This document shows, piece by piece, positions 8,583 through 17,356 of a DNA stretch of 64,000 bases. The first letter of the stretch is position 1; every line of letters begins with the position of its first letter. The notes below the pieces were generated by a model. The model was not told where the DNA came from and ran no database searches. It saw only the letters and a list, made by a program, of their open reading frames with translations. Where the stretch lies: NCBI RefSeq assembly GCF_900168195.1, contig NZ_FUYX01000001.1, positions 1 through 64,000 on the forward strand, given 5' to 3'. The translations under genes were made by a program, and so were the position numbers. This stretch comes from Allobosea thiooxidans (GTDB lineage Bacteria; Pseudomonadota; Alphaproteobacteria; Rhizobiales; Beijerinckiaceae).

Positions 8583-9205
8583 GTGGCCTGGAACGGGAGC
8601 GATACCCGTTCAGGTTCAACGATTTGGGGGATGGCGAGACTTCGCCGTCCCCTTTTTTGTTTTTCCGGGCCGTTCTCGCAGACATCTCTGGGATCAGCCC
8701 GTCGCGCCTTCGCTCCGGCCCTGCTTGCTCTCCCCCAATGGCTTCCGCCGCTCCCGCTCAGTCCGCCGCCTTCATCCCATCGCGCCGATGACCGGCCTGA
8801 CCCGGCCGCTTCGATGGTCACCGGCACCCCTTGGCGCAGCGAATTGCTGACCATGCAGCTCTGCCTGGCCCGCGCGATCACGAGCCGGGCATCGGAGCCG
8901 TCGAGCGTCTCGCACTTCACCGACATCGCCGCAGCCATCGCCAGCAATGGTTCGCCCGCAAGGGTCAGCACGACCGACACCTCGATGGCGCCCAGCCCCA
9001 CCCCCATCTCCTGAGCGACATATCTCAGGTCGTTGCAGAAGCAGCCGCCGATCGCGAGCGCCAGCAATTGCGCGCCGTTGAAGCCGAGCCCCATCCCCCC
9101 GGCTTTCCCCTCCGGACGGTCCACGACGATCGTGTGCCCGCCGGCCCAGCCGATCGCGGCCTGGGTACCCGCGACATTCCTCAGCTCGACGGCAACGGAA
9201 GCCAT
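8570..9205 (-). CDS. OsmC/Ohr-family protein with unusual C-terminal extension
   Basis: The first 140 of 211 residues form an OsmC-type domain, the family of small thiol peroxidases that reduce organic hydroperoxides. The two conserved cysteines are present: C57 in GGCFCNDL and C117 in ARQSCMVS. The usual family length is about 140 residues, but no stop follows the core. The frame continues for about 70 residues through the rpsD terminator and ends inside the last rpsD codons on the opposite strand. A frameshift near 8790 that removed the original stop would explain this. The ATG at 9205 begins the conserved domain; earlier in-frame sequence is not conserved. Confidence 0.7.
   Translation of the reverse strand: MASVAVELRNVAGTQAAIGWAGGHTIVVDRPEGKAGGMGLGFNGAQLLALAIGGCFCNDLRYVAQEMGVGLGAIEVSVVLTLAGEPLLAMAAAMSVKCETLDGSDARLVIARARQSCMVSNSLRQGVPVTIEAAGSGRSSARWDEGGGLSGSGGSHWGRASRAGAKARRADPRDVCENGPEKQKRGRRSLAIPQIVEPERVSLPFQATQRE
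8591..8611 (+). terminator. Short hairpin after rpsD
   Basis: GAACGGG and CCCGTTC form a 7-bp stem with a 7-nt loop, starting 9 bp beyond the rpsD stop. No T-run follows, so it more likely stabilises the mRNA end or assists the strong terminator just downstream. Confidence 0.4.
8626..8664 (+). terminator. Rho-independent terminator of rpsD
   Basis: GGGGATGGCGA pairs with TCGCCGTCCCC across a 4-nt loop and is followed by a T-rich run (ccttttttgttttt). The terminator is strong and in the rpsD direction. It lies inside the 3' extension of the OsmC-like gene read on the other strand. Confidence 0.88.
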
Positions 9206-9342
9206 GCGATACCTCTCGCGTTGGAAGAGATAGCCCCAAGGTTCCACGGAGCTATCGGGGATGGAAGCGGCAAGGCCGGATCCTGCCCTCACGCAAAGGC
9301 CCGCATCGCGAGCCCGAGCCGTGGAAGCCGGCCGCCGCCCCT

Positions 9343-9654
9343 TCAATCGAAGCTCTCGAACTCGTCCGCCTCGTCGTCGTAGAGCATCTTCATGAGCATG
9401 ACATAGCGATTGAGCGAGGCCATGCTGATGTCGCGGACGCATTTGTCCCGTAGCCTGTCCGTTTCCGCACGGATGCCGTCGCGCAGACCCGCGCTGTGCA
9501 GATCGTAGAGCTCGCTCCAGCCGAGCATGCGGTGGATTTCCTTGTCCCAGGCGAGACAGGCGCGCGCCTGCCGGGTCACCGGCTGCGGCCCCGCCGTCGC
9601 CTCATGGGCCGCATACAGGGCACAAACACAGGCCAGCACTGCAGCACGCCGCAT
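9343..9654 (-). CDS. Small secreted protein of unknown function
   Basis: A 103-residue protein with a signal peptide (residues 1-22, ending ATAG) and a mostly helical, charged mature part with two cysteines, at C33 and C72, that could form a disulfide in the periplasm. No family is recognised. It is transcribed in the same direction as the OsmC-like gene, separated by about 135 bp. Confidence 0.6.
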   Translation of the reverse strand: MRRAAVLACVCALYAAHEATAGPQPVTRQARACLAWDKEIHRMLGWSELYDLHSAGLRDGIRAETDRLRDKCVRDISMASLNRYVMLMKMLYDDEADEFESFD

Positions 9655-9896
9655 CGACGCATCCCCCGCCTACAAGTCAAGCAATCCAAGGCGTAGGCAC
9701 AACGAATTCTATGGGGTGATCAGTTCAGGGCAGCATCGCGAAAGTCGACGCGGCAAATCTCCAAGCATCAGCTTGAGATTCAAGGCATCATATAGCATCT
9801 GCCGCAAGGTCCGTCAGCCGAACGATGACCGACCCATGGCACATCGCGGCAAGCGCAGAGAAGCGTGGTCGATGCGCACGGCGCAGCCGTGACGCT

Positions 9897-10049
9897 TCAC
9901 AGATGCGAGCCGACCTCGTTGCGGAAGTAGTAGCAGCCCAGGCCGACGCAGCCGATCAGGATCGACAGCGCATAGGGGCCGAACAGGCAGATGACAAAGA
10001 CGGAGCCGATAAAGGCCCGCATCGCCCATGCTAACCATGTCTGCTTCAT
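9897..10049 (-). CDS. 50-residue membrane protein, unknown
   Basis: This short frame encodes 50 residues with one long hydrophobic region, about residues 11-40 (AFIGSVFVICLFGPYALSI and on), able to cross the membrane once or as a hairpin. It ends in a short polar tail. Third codon positions are strongly G/C, as in neighbouring real genes, and GAGAGG lies 9 bp before the ATG. Its function is unknown. Confidence 0.6.
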   Translation of the reverse strand: MKQTWLAWAMRAFIGSVFVICLFGPYALSILIGCVGLGCYYFRNEVGSHL

Positions 10050-10250
10050 GGCCGACCTCTCGCATCGCAGTTCCTGACAAACCGTAAACAGCGAGCCGTG
10101 AATCCAAACTGAACGGATATGGTGAACATCGGAAACCCGTTTGAGATCCGCACGTTAGCAAGTTCGGCGAAAGCAAGGCGATACCATGCCTCCCGTTTCT
10201 CCAGACAGTGGAATGCCCTAGCGTCGCGCTTCCACATGGAGGTGATTCGC

Positions 10251-10493
10251 ATGAACCGGACCTGGCTGATCGCATTGGCCCTCTGCTGCGCCGCCGGCGC
10301 GGCCCAGGCGCAGAGCTGCAATCTTCAAGCCTCGGACAAGAAGCTCGCCGGCGCTGCCAAGACCAGCTTCCTGACGAAATGCGAGAAGGACGCCACGGCG
10401 GCCTGCGACAAGCAGGCGGCGGACAGGAAGCTCGCCGGCGCGGCCAAGGCGAGCTTCACCAAGAAATGCGTGACGGACGCCGTCGGCGGCTGA
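10251..10493 (+). CDS. PsiF-repeat periplasmic protein
   Basis: An 80-residue protein with a signal peptide (residues 1-22, ending AQAQ) and two tandem copies of a PsiF repeat (CNLQASDKKLAGAAKTSF...KC and CDKQAADRKLAGAAKASF...KC). PsiF was named as a phosphate-starvation-inducible protein of Escherichia coli; its biochemical role is unknown. The start is fixed by an excellent GGAGGTGA ribosome site at 10238-10245. Confidence 0.82.
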   Translation: MNRTWLIALALCCAAGAAQAQSCNLQASDKKLAGAAKTSFLTKCEKDATAACDKQAADRKLAGAAKASFTKKCVTDAVGG

Positions 10494-10569
10494 CACGAGC
10501 CGGCCAATGGAAAGCCGCGTCCGGGGGCCGGGCGCGGCTGATCTGTCTTCGGCGCGGAAACGGGCGCGG

Positions 10570-11193
10570 TCAGTCGTCCCGATCGCCCCGATCATAGCGA
10601 TCATCCCGGTCGCGCCAGCGGCGCCCACGGCGGTCGTCGTCGCCGTCATGGTCCCAGCCGCCACGCCAGGCCCGCATCTCGCGCATGCGCTCGCGCCCTT
10701 CCGCCATCGCCTCGCGAACGGAACGGCGCAGCACCGTCTTCTGCTCGTCGCTCAGCGTGCTCCAGAGCGGGCGCACGGCGTCGGCGAGTTCCTTCGCACG
10801 CGCAGCGCGTTCGCCCTGCCGGTTGGCGGTGGCGTCCAGGCGCTCCATCAGATCGGCGTGGCGCAGCTTCTCGCGCTGCTCCCGCATCTCCGCCCAACGG
10901 TCGCCGCGCTGCGCGGCGCGCTGCTTGATCAGGCTCTCGACCCTGTCGAACAGCGGCGCCTGCTCCGGCTTGAGCTTGAGATCGGCACGCACCTTCGACA
11001 GGCGCTCCTCGAGCCGCGCCTTGGCCCGCTCCGCTCGACGCTCGCGCATGTCCTCGCGGCGCTGCTCGCGGCTCTCGCTGCGCTCCTGCCTCTGCTCGCC
11101 CCCGGCGGGCGGAACCGGCTGCGGTTGGGCCAGGGCGAAGCTACCGGCGAGCATCGCGATCGAAGAGGCAGCGATGAGGGCGAGGGGTTTCAT
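10570..11193 (-). CDS. Spy/CpxP-like LTXXQ-motif periplasmic protein
   Basis: A 207-residue protein with a signal peptide (residues 1-22, ending ALAQ). The mature part is a long, very charged helical region rich in Arg and Glu, containing the segment LSDEQKTVLRRSV, which fits the LTXXQ motif of the Spy/CpxP family. Members are periplasmic chaperones or stress and metal sensors. The last 25 residues are almost only Asp and Arg. An AAGGAG site precedes the ATG. A much longer in-frame reading exists upstream, but it is only the antisense shadow of the peptidase gene. Confidence 0.75.
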   Translation of the reverse strand: MKPLALIAASSIAMLAGSFALAQPQPVPPAGGEQRQERSESREQRREDMRERRAERAKARLEERLSKVRADLKLKPEQAPLFDRVESLIKQRAAQRGDRWAEMREQREKLRHADLMERLDATANRQGERAARAKELADAVRPLWSTLSDEQKTVLRRSVREAMAEGRERMREMRAWRGGWDHDGDDDRRGRRWRDRDDRYDRGDRDD

Positions 11194-11367
11194 GGGCGTG
11201 CTCCTTGGGGCAGTCCGGTGGCAAGTTCGCTCAGCGGGTCTCGAAGCCGATGGGGCGATGGCTGCAGCCTGGCCGTCCGCCTCTGACCCGGCAATGGCCA
11301 GTGCATGAAAAGATCGTAATGTGGCGACAACGCGCAAGGCGCGATTCTGTTCGCCATCGGGCCGATC

Positions 11368-12366
11368 ATGCAGAACCTCATCACCGATGTCCGCGGCCTT
11401 CTCGTCGGCCAGGCGGAAGATCCAGTGGCCGCGACAGGTGTCACCGTCGCCGTCTTCGAGCGCCCGACCATCGCCTCGGCGGCCGTGCTCGGCGGCGCGC
11501 CGGGCACGCGCGACACCGCCCTGCTCCAGCCGGAGATGACGGTCGAGCATATCGACGCCATCGTGCTCTCGGGCGGTTCGATCTGGGGGCTCGGGGCGGC
11601 GGAAGGAGTGATGAGCTCGCTCGCCGGCCAGGGGCGCGGCTTCTCGATCGGCAATTTCCGCGTGCCGATCGTGCCGCAGGCGATCCTGTTCGATCTCGCC
11701 AATGGCGGCGAGAAGCCCTGGGCGCGCGGCGAGGGCGAAACGCCCTATCGCGAGCTGGGCGCCAGGGCGGCGGCGGCCGCCGCCAGCAGCTTCAGCCTTG
11801 GCACGGCCGGTGCCGGCTATGGCGCGACGACGGCGAATCTGAAGGGCGGTCTGGGCTCCGCCAGCGCCCGCGCCGCGACCGGCCAGATCGTCGGCGCCCT
11901 CGTTGCGGTCAATGCGGTCGGCACGGCGACGATCGGCGATGGCCCGCATTTCTGGGCTGCGCCCTTCGAGCGCGACGGCGAGTTCGGCGGCCGCGGCTGG
12001 CCCGCCACGATCGGGCCGGCCGACACGGCGCTGCGCTTCAAGGGCGGCACCGGCCAGAATACCACCATCGCCCTCGTTGCGACCGACGCGGCCCTGACCA
12101 AGGCCCAGGCCAGGCGCCTCGCCCTTGCCGCCCATGACGGGCTCGCCCGCGCCCTGCGCCCGGCCCACGCCCCGCTCGACGGCGACGTCGTTTTCGCCGC
12201 CGCCACAGGCCATAGCGGCGCCCCGTCCGACGCCTTCGCGCTCACCGAGCTCTGCGCGACGGCCGCCGACGTCCTGGCCCGCGCGGTCGCGCGCGGCGTC
12301 CATGCCGCGACGGCCCTGCCCTTTCCCGGCGGCAAGCCGGCCTGGCGCGACCGCTTCGGCGGCTGA
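11368..12366 (+). CDS. P1 family (S58) peptidase, DmpA-like
   Basis: This 332-residue protein belongs to the self-processing P1/DmpA family of Ntn-fold aminopeptidases. The precursor normally cleaves itself to expose an N-terminal Ser or Thr nucleophile. The likely processing site is in the segment N231-T232-T233 followed by IALVATDAAL, which matches the conserved position in the family. The N-terminal half has the LSGGSIWGLGAAEGV signature. The natural substrate is unknown. It diverges from the LTXXQ gene with about 170 bp between them. Confidence 0.85.
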   Translation: MQNLITDVRGLLVGQAEDPVAATGVTVAVFERPTIASAAVLGGAPGTRDTALLQPEMTVEHIDAIVLSGGSIWGLGAAEGVMSSLAGQGRGFSIGNFRVPIVPQAILFDLANGGEKPWARGEGETPYRELGARAAAAAASSFSLGTAGAGYGATTANLKGGLGSASARAATGQIVGALVAVNAVGTATIGDGPHFWAAPFERDGEFGGRGWPATIGPADTALRFKGGTGQNTTIALVATDAALTKAQARRLALAAHDGLARALRPAHAPLDGDVVFAAATGHSGAPSDAFALTELCATAADVLARAVARGVHAATALPFPGGKPAWRDRFGG

Positions 12367-12482
12367 ACCGCCGCACAAACTCCGACGCAACGGCGGCAAC
12401 ACATTTACCGAAACGCAACCCGACTCCCCGCAACCTCAGCGATAGGTTTCAGCCTGCAGGCCGATCGGCCGGGGGGTGCAGG

Positions 12483-12797
12483 ATGCGTGAGATCGGCTTT
12501 GGCCTCGCCTGTGCCTTCGCGACGGCGGTCGGGGCCCTCCTGGTTGCGGCCTGGCCGGTGCAAGGCCGGCCCGTCGCCGCCTACTTCCCGGCCGGCAGTT
12601 CCTCGCGGGACATCTCGATCGCCGTGGCCGAAGCCGGCGGCCGCCTCCTCCAGCTCGACAGCGAATCCCCGGTGGTGATCACGCTCGGCGAGAAGGGCGG
12701 CTTTTCCACCGCGCTCTACCGCGCCGGCGCCTGGCTCGTGATCGACGCGGCCGTCGCGCAACTCTGTTCGAGCAATGCCAGATGGAGCAGCCGATGA
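12483..12797 (+). CDS. Small membrane-anchored protein, unknown
   Basis: A 104-residue protein with an N-terminal hydrophobic segment (about residues 5-26) and a short extracytoplasmic part ([15 protein letters not shown]). No family is recognised. Its 3' end overlaps the start of the chemoreceptor gene by 16 bp, so the two are probably translated together; a role linked to that receptor is possible but unproved. Confidence 0.6.
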   Translation: MREIGFGLACAFATAVGALLVAAWPVQGRPVAAYFPAGSSSRDISIAVAEAGGRLLQLDSESPVVITLGEKGGFSTALYRAGAWLVIDAAVAQLCSSNARWSSR

Positions 12798-14254
12798 GCG
12801 ACGTGGAGCGGTTTCGCCAAGGTTTTGCCCGCCTCCTGCTCCTCGTCCTCTGGATCAATGTCGGCCTGCTAGCCCTCGCGCCCCTCGCCGATCCGCTGCT
12901 GGACCGGACGAACCTCATCGTGGCCGGCGCCGGGCTGGCCGCGCTCAGCCTGCTGGTCTGGCGCATCTGCGGCACGGATTGGCCGACGCGGCAGGTGACC
13001 AGCATCGCGACGATGGGCCAGGTCATGCTGCTGGTCTACGGTTTCGCCGGCCACCCCTACCAATCCGACATGCACATGTACTTCTTCGCCATGCTGGCCG
13101 TGCTGGCCGGCTGGCTCGACTGGCGGATCTTCATTCCCACCACCGTCGCGATCGTCTGCCACCATTTCATCCTCAGCCTGGCCCAGCCGGCCGGCGTGTT
13201 TCCGAACGGCAACGACGGCGGCCGCGTCCTACTGCACGGCGCCATCGTGATGGTCCAGGCGGCGGCGTTGAGCTGGCTGGTCACATCCTTGCGCCGTTCC
13301 CTCGAGATTTCGGAGAACGAGCGCGAGCAGGCCGATTCCGCACGGCAGGTCGCGGACGAGGCGAGGCGCGACGTTGCGGAAACCACGGCCAGGGCCGCGA
13401 CCGAAAAGCAAAGGGTGCTGCACGGCGTCGCCCATGATTTCGAGCGGGCGGTCGCCGGCATCGCCCGCGACGTCGTCGAATCCATCCAGTCGCTGCGAGT
13501 GGCCTCGCAGCAGATGAAGAGCGGTGCGGTCGAGGTCTCGCAGCGTTCGAGCGCCGCCTCGCAATCCTCGCGGCAGACATCGTCCAATGTCGTCGCGGTG
13601 ACGCAGGTGACCTCCGAGCTGGCGCAATCCTTCGCGGAGGTCGACCGGCAGGTCGCGGAGACCAGCCGCATCGTCGGCGAGACCACGCGCCAGGCCGGCG
13701 CCGTGCTGGAGACGGTCGGCGAGCTCTCGCGCAAGGCCGACGCGATCGGCAACATCGCCGGCGTGATCTCCTCGATCGCCAAGCATACCAACCTGCTGGC
13801 GCTGAACGCCTCGATCGAGGCCGCCCGCCTCGGCCGCTCGGGCGGCGGCTTCACCATCGTCGCCCAGGAGATCAAGGCGCTCGCCAACCAGACCTGGCGC
13901 GCCACCGAGGAGATCCAGGGCCAGATCGAGGCGATCCACAGCTCCGGCGCCGAAGCGACCGCCGCGCTCGACGCAATGAACGCGACCATCGGCTCGCTCA
14001 ACCATATCTCCGGCATGGTCGCGGTGGTGATCGAGCAGCAGAACGCCGCGACCGCCGGCATCGCCGAGAACATCCGCCAGGCCGCCGACGAGACCATCGC
14101 GGCGGCGAGCCATATCGACATCGTCAGCCGCGTCGCGACCGAGACCGACGAGGTCGCCAGCCACATCGCGGAATCCGCCGACCGGCTCTCGCGCCAGTCG
14201 ACCCATCTCGACGCCGAGGTCGCCCAGTTCCTCGACCGCATCAGGGCGGCCTGA
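12782..14254 (+). CDS. Methyl-accepting chemotaxis protein with polytopic membrane N-terminus
   Basis: This 490-residue chemoreceptor has a multi-spanning membrane region (about residues 12-175) rather than a large periplasmic sensor, then a cytoplasmic coiled-coil signalling domain (about 215-485). The hairpin tip is recognisable as [15 protein letters not shown] at residues 337-351, the part that contacts CheA and CheW. The stimulus is not known; such membrane-embedded N-termini may sense energy state or hydrophobic signals. No chemotaxis kinase genes are present in this window, so it must work with a cluster elsewhere. Confidence 0.9.
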   Translation: MEQPMSDVERFRQGFARLLLLVLWINVGLLALAPLADPLLDRTNLIVAGAGLAALSLLVWRICGTDWPTRQVTSIATMGQVMLLVYGFAGHPYQSDMHMYFFAMLAVLAGWLDWRIFIPTTVAIVCHHFILSLAQPAGVFPNGNDGGRVLLHGAIVMVQAAALSWLVTSLRRSLEISENEREQADSARQVADEARRDVAETTARAATEKQRVLHGVAHDFERAVAGIARDVVESIQSLRVASQQMKSGAVEVSQRSSAASQSSRQTSSNVVAVTQVTSELAQSFAEVDRQVAETSRIVGETTRQAGAVLETVGELSRKADAIGNIAGVISSIAKHTNLLALNASIEAARLGRSGGGFTIVAQEIKALANQTWRATEEIQGQIEAIHSSGAEATAALDAMNATIGSLNHISGMVAVVIEQQNAATAGIAENIRQAADETIAAASHIDIVSRVATETDEVASHIAESADRLSRQSTHLDAEVAQFLDRIRAA

Positions 14255-14280
14255 ACCCGCCGGTTCCTTGCCAGGCGCGA

Positions 14281-15087
14281 ATGCGCTATGGCGAGGCCAT
14301 GTCCACCGATGATTTCCTCGCCCGCTTCGGCTCGCCCGGCGAGCGCCAGCCCGACCCGGTCGCCGCCGCCCAGCAGGCGATGCGCAACGCCCTGCCCGCC
14401 CGCTTCTACAAGCAGGCCGGCGTGCTCGAGCAGAACGGGCTGTTCCATGTCGCGCTCGACGGCAGGACGGCCCGCACCCCGGCGCGCAAGCCGCTGGCGA
14501 TCGGCTCGCGCACCGTTGCGGAGGCGCTCGCCGCCGAATGGGACCGGCAGCTCGAACGCATCGATCCCGCCCGCATGCCGCTCACCCGCCTGGTCAACTC
14601 CGCACTCGACGGCGTCGAGGACCAGCAGGAGGCCGTGCGTGCCGAGATCGTCCGCTATGCCGGCTCGGATGCGCTCTGCTACCGCGCCGGCGAGCCCGAG
14701 GCGCTCGTCGCGCGCCAGGACGAGACCTGGCAGCCGATCCTGACCGCCGTCGAGGCGCTGATCGGCGCCCGCTTCGTGCTGGCCGAGGGCATCGTCTTCG
14801 CGGAACAGTCGGCCGAGACCCTCGCCGCGGTCGCCAGGCAGGTCGCCGCCATCCCCGCTCCCCTCGCGCTCGCGGGCGCACACAACGTCATGACACTGAC
14901 GGGCTCGGCCATCCTCATGCTCGCCCTGGCGAATGGGCGGATCGATGCGGAAGCGGCTTGGGAGGCCGCCCATCTCGACGAGGATTACCAGATCTCGGTC
15001 TGGGGGCAGGATGAGGAGGCGGCCGAACGGCGCGCCGCCCGCCGCCTCGAATACGATGCCGCCGTACTGCTTCTGATGAAAGGATAG
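14281..15087 (+). CDS. ATP12-family F1-ATPase assembly chaperone
   Basis: A 268-residue member of the ATP12 family, known from mitochondria and alphaproteobacteria, where it helps assemble the alpha subunit of the F1 ATPase. The family core is seen from FYKQAGVLEQNGLFHVALDGR (residue 41) to the conserved EAAHLDEDYQISVWGQDEEAAERR near the C-terminus. An alternative ATG at 14299 gives MSTDDF and removes six residues. It sits 5 bp before the DUF1801 gene and is probably co-transcribed with it. Confidence 0.88.
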   Translation: MRYGEAMSTDDFLARFGSPGERQPDPVAAAQQAMRNALPARFYKQAGVLEQNGLFHVALDGRTARTPARKPLAIGSRTVAEALAAEWDRQLERIDPARMPLTRLVNSALDGVEDQQEAVRAEIVRYAGSDALCYRAGEPEALVARQDETWQPILTAVEALIGARFVLAEGIVFAEQSAETLAAVARQVAAIPAPLALAGAHNVMTLTGSAILMLALANGRIDAEAAWEAAHLDEDYQISVWGQDEEAAERRAARRLEYDAAVLLLMKG

Positions 15088-15092
15088 CTCCG

Positions 15093-15479
15093 ATGGCGAT
15101 GGGCGCGGCGCAGGCATCTCCCGATGGCTATGTCGCGGCGCTCGCCGGCTGGCAGCGCATGCTCGTCGAGCGGCTACGCAAGGATGTCCTGGCGGCCGCC
15201 CCGCTCGACGAGCGCATCAAATGGACCCATCTGATCTATTTCTCGAACGGGCCGGTGCTGCTGATCCGCGCCGAGGCGAAGCGGGTGCTGTTCGGCTTCT
15301 GGCGCGGCAAGCGCCTGCGCGAGATCGCGCCGCGGCTGAAGCCCGGCGGCAAGTTCGAGCTGGCGACCTGGGAGCTCCGCGAAGGCGACTCCGTCGACGC
15401 CGATCTGGTGGCGGCGCTGGTCAGGGAGGCGGTCCGGCTGAACGCCGAACTGGGCAACCCGGCCGAACGATCGGCATGA
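15093..15479 (+). CDS. DUF1801 domain protein
   Basis: A 128-residue cytoplasmic protein of the DUF1801 family. The diagnostic parts are the opening GYVAALAGWQRMLVERLRKDVLAAAP, the IKWTHLIYFSNGPVLLI strand region and FGFWRGK. The fold is known from structures, but the biochemical role is not settled. It follows the ATP12 gene after five bases, which suggests a shared transcript. Confidence 0.82.
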   Translation: MAMGAAQASPDGYVAALAGWQRMLVERLRKDVLAAAPLDERIKWTHLIYFSNGPVLLIRAEAKRVLFGFWRGKRLREIAPRLKPGGKFELATWELREGDSVDADLVAALVREAVRLNAELGNPAERSA

Positions 15480-15577
15480 TGCGGTTCCGCACTTCCGCAA
15501 ACGTCGTAATGGACTTCGCCCGGCGCGCCGCTTAAGCCGGCTTTCGAGACGCGATTTCCGGCCGGGAGCCTGCCGCC

Positions 15578-17107
15578 ATGAAGGACATCCTCGAACAGCT
15601 CGAATCCCGCCGCGAAGGCGCCCGCAAGGGCGGCGGCGAGCGACGCATCGAGGCGCAGCACAAGCGCGGCAAGCTGACGGCCCGCGAACGCATCGAACTG
15701 CTGCTCGACAAGGACTCCTTCGAGGAGTTCGATATGTTCGTGCAGCATCGCGCCGTCGATTTCGGCATGGACAAGGCCGAGAAGATCCCCGGCGACGGCG
15801 TCGTCACCGGCTGGGGCACGGTCAACGGCCGCACCGTCTTCGTCTTCTCCAAGGACTTCACCGTCTTCGGCGGCTCGCTCTCCGAGACCCACGCCCAGAA
15901 GATCATCAAGATCCAGGACATGGCGCTGAAGATGCGCGCGCCGATCGTCGGCCTGTTCGATGCCGGCGGCGCCCGCATCCAGGAGGGCGTCGCGGCGCTC
16001 GGCGGCTATGGCGAGGTCTTCAAGCGGAATGTGCAGGCTTCGGGCGTCATTCCCCAGATCTCGGTGATCATGGGCCCCTGCGCCGGTGGCGACGTCTACT
16101 CCCCGGCGATGACCGACTTCATCTTCATGGTCCGCGACACCTCCTACATGTTCGTCACCGGCCCGGAGGTGGTGAAGACCGTCACCAACGAGACCGTGAC
16201 CTCCGAGGAGCTCGGCGGCGCCAAGGTCCATACGAGCAAGTCCTCGGTCGCCGACGGCTCCTTCGAGAACGACGTCGAAGCGCTGCTGCAGGTGCGCCGG
16301 CTGCTCGATTTCCTGCCGGCCAACAACACGGTCGGCGTGCCGGAATGGCCGTCATTCGACGTGCCCGACCGGGTCGATACCAGCCTCGACACGCTCGTCC
16401 CGGACAACCCGAACAAGCCCTACGACATCAAGGAGCTGATCCTGAAGACGGTCGACGAGGGCGACTTCTTCGAGATCCAGGAAGCCTACGCCCGGAACAT
16501 CGTCACCGGCTTCGCGCGGATCGAGGGCCGCACCGTCGGCATCGTCGCCAACCAGCCGATGGTGCTGGCCGGCGTGCTCGACTCCGACGCCTCGCGCAAG
16601 GCGGCGCGCTTCGTGCGCTATTGCGACGCCTTCGAGATCCCGATCGTCACCTTCGTCGACGTTCCCGGCTTCCTGCCGGGCACGGCACAGGAATATGGCG
16701 GCCTGATCAAGCACGGCGCCAAGCTGCTCTTCGCCTATTCGGAATGCACCGTGCCGCTGGTCACGATCATCACGCGCAAGGCCTTCGGCGGCGCCTATGA
16801 CGTGATGGCCTCCAAGCATATCGGCGCCGACGTCAACTATGCCTGGCCGACGGCGCAGATCGCGGTGATGGGCGCCAAGGGCGCGGTCGAGATCATCTTC
16901 CGCGGTGGCGACGCCGAGACCATCGCGCGCCAGACCAAGGAATACGAGGACCGCTTCATGTCCCCCTTCGTCGCGGCCGAGCGCGGCTATATCGACGAGG
17001 TGATCATGCCGCACTCGACTCGCCGCCGCATCGCGCGGGCGCTCGCGATGCTGCGCACCAAGAGCGTCGAGCGGCCCTGGCGCAAGCACGACAACATTCC
17101 GCTCTGA
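15578..17107 (+). CDS. pccB: Acyl-CoA carboxylase beta subunit (propionyl-CoA carboxylase type)
   Basis: This 509-residue carboxyltransferase subunit moves CO2 from biotin to an acyl-CoA, most likely propionyl-CoA to methylmalonyl-CoA. It has the N-terminal acetyl-CoA-binding half ([27 protein letters not shown]) and the C-terminal biotin-facing half ([25 protein letters not shown]). The two glycine pairs that form oxyanion holes are intact, and length is standard. The biotin-bearing alpha subunit is not adjacent, so specificity is inferred from similarity to PccB. Confidence 0.9.
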   Translation: MKDILEQLESRREGARKGGGERRIEAQHKRGKLTARERIELLLDKDSFEEFDMFVQHRAVDFGMDKAEKIPGDGVVTGWGTVNGRTVFVFSKDFTVFGGSLSETHAQKIIKIQDMALKMRAPIVGLFDAGGARIQEGVAALGGYGEVFKRNVQASGVIPQISVIMGPCAGGDVYSPAMTDFIFMVRDTSYMFVTGPEVVKTVTNETVTSEELGGAKVHTSKSSVADGSFENDVEALLQVRRLLDFLPANNTVGVPEWPSFDVPDRVDTSLDTLVPDNPNKPYDIKELILKTVDEGDFFEIQEAYARNIVTGFARIEGRTVGIVANQPMVLAGVLDSDASRKAARFVRYCDAFEIPIVTFVDVPGFLPGTAQEYGGLIKHGAKLLFAYSECTVPLVTIITRKAFGGAYDVMASKHIGADVNYAWPTAQIAVMGAKGAVEIIFRGGDAETIARQTKEYEDRFMSPFVAAERGYIDEVIMPHSTRRRIARALAMLRTKSVERPWRKHDNIPL

Positions 17108-17118
17108 GGCCCCAGGGC

Positions 17119-17149
17119 GCGTCATGTTCGGGCTCGACCCGAGCATCTC
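17119..17149. repeat. Interspersed repeat, copy 1 (matches 57800-57830)
   Basis: This 31-bp segment just after pccB matches the reverse complement of 57800-57830 at 27 of 31 positions. It has an internal tcggg-cccga type stem. The pattern (cgtcatgctcgggcttgac and following) is a familiar intergenic palindrome of Hyphomicrobiales. Confidence 0.6.
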
Positions 17150-17216
17150 ATGCAGGATGAGGCTCCGGCTTTGGCAAAGGCTGGCGCCTCCGGAGCCTGT
17201 CGATCCAGCATTGTCG

Positions 17217-17314
17217 CCGTCATTGCGAGCGTAGCGAAGCAATCCAGGGGGACTTGGCTGAACGCTCGCCCGGACCCCTGGATTGCTTCGTCGCGCTGCT
17301 CCTTGCAATGACGG
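17217..17314. repeat. Large palindromic intergenic repeat
   Basis: The arms ccgtcattgcgagcg... (17217-17250) and ...ccttgcaatgacgg (17276-17314) form a near-perfect inverted repeat including AATCCAGGGG and CCCCTGGATT. It lies between the convergent pccB and ABC-permease genes. The core gcgaagcaatccagg is a common mobile-like palindrome in this bacterial order and could act as a two-way terminator. Confidence 0.7.
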
Positions 17315-17356
17315 AAACTGGCGGCGGCGAAGGGATCGGCAGCAATCAGCTGCACC

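Noticed and set aside
11194-12402. N-terminal 400-residue extension of the LTXXQ protein
   Set aside because: The extension is antisense to the P1 peptidase gene; the signal peptide and AAGGAG site mark the internal ATG at 11193 as the start.
13057-15117. 686-residue minus-strand reading frame opposite the chemoreceptor and ATP12 genes
   Set aside because: The plus-strand genes have conserved motifs, while this frame has low-complexity Ala/Ser content.
17217-17314. CRISPR or att-type array
   Set aside because: There is one inverted repeat only, with no regular spacers and no cas genes.
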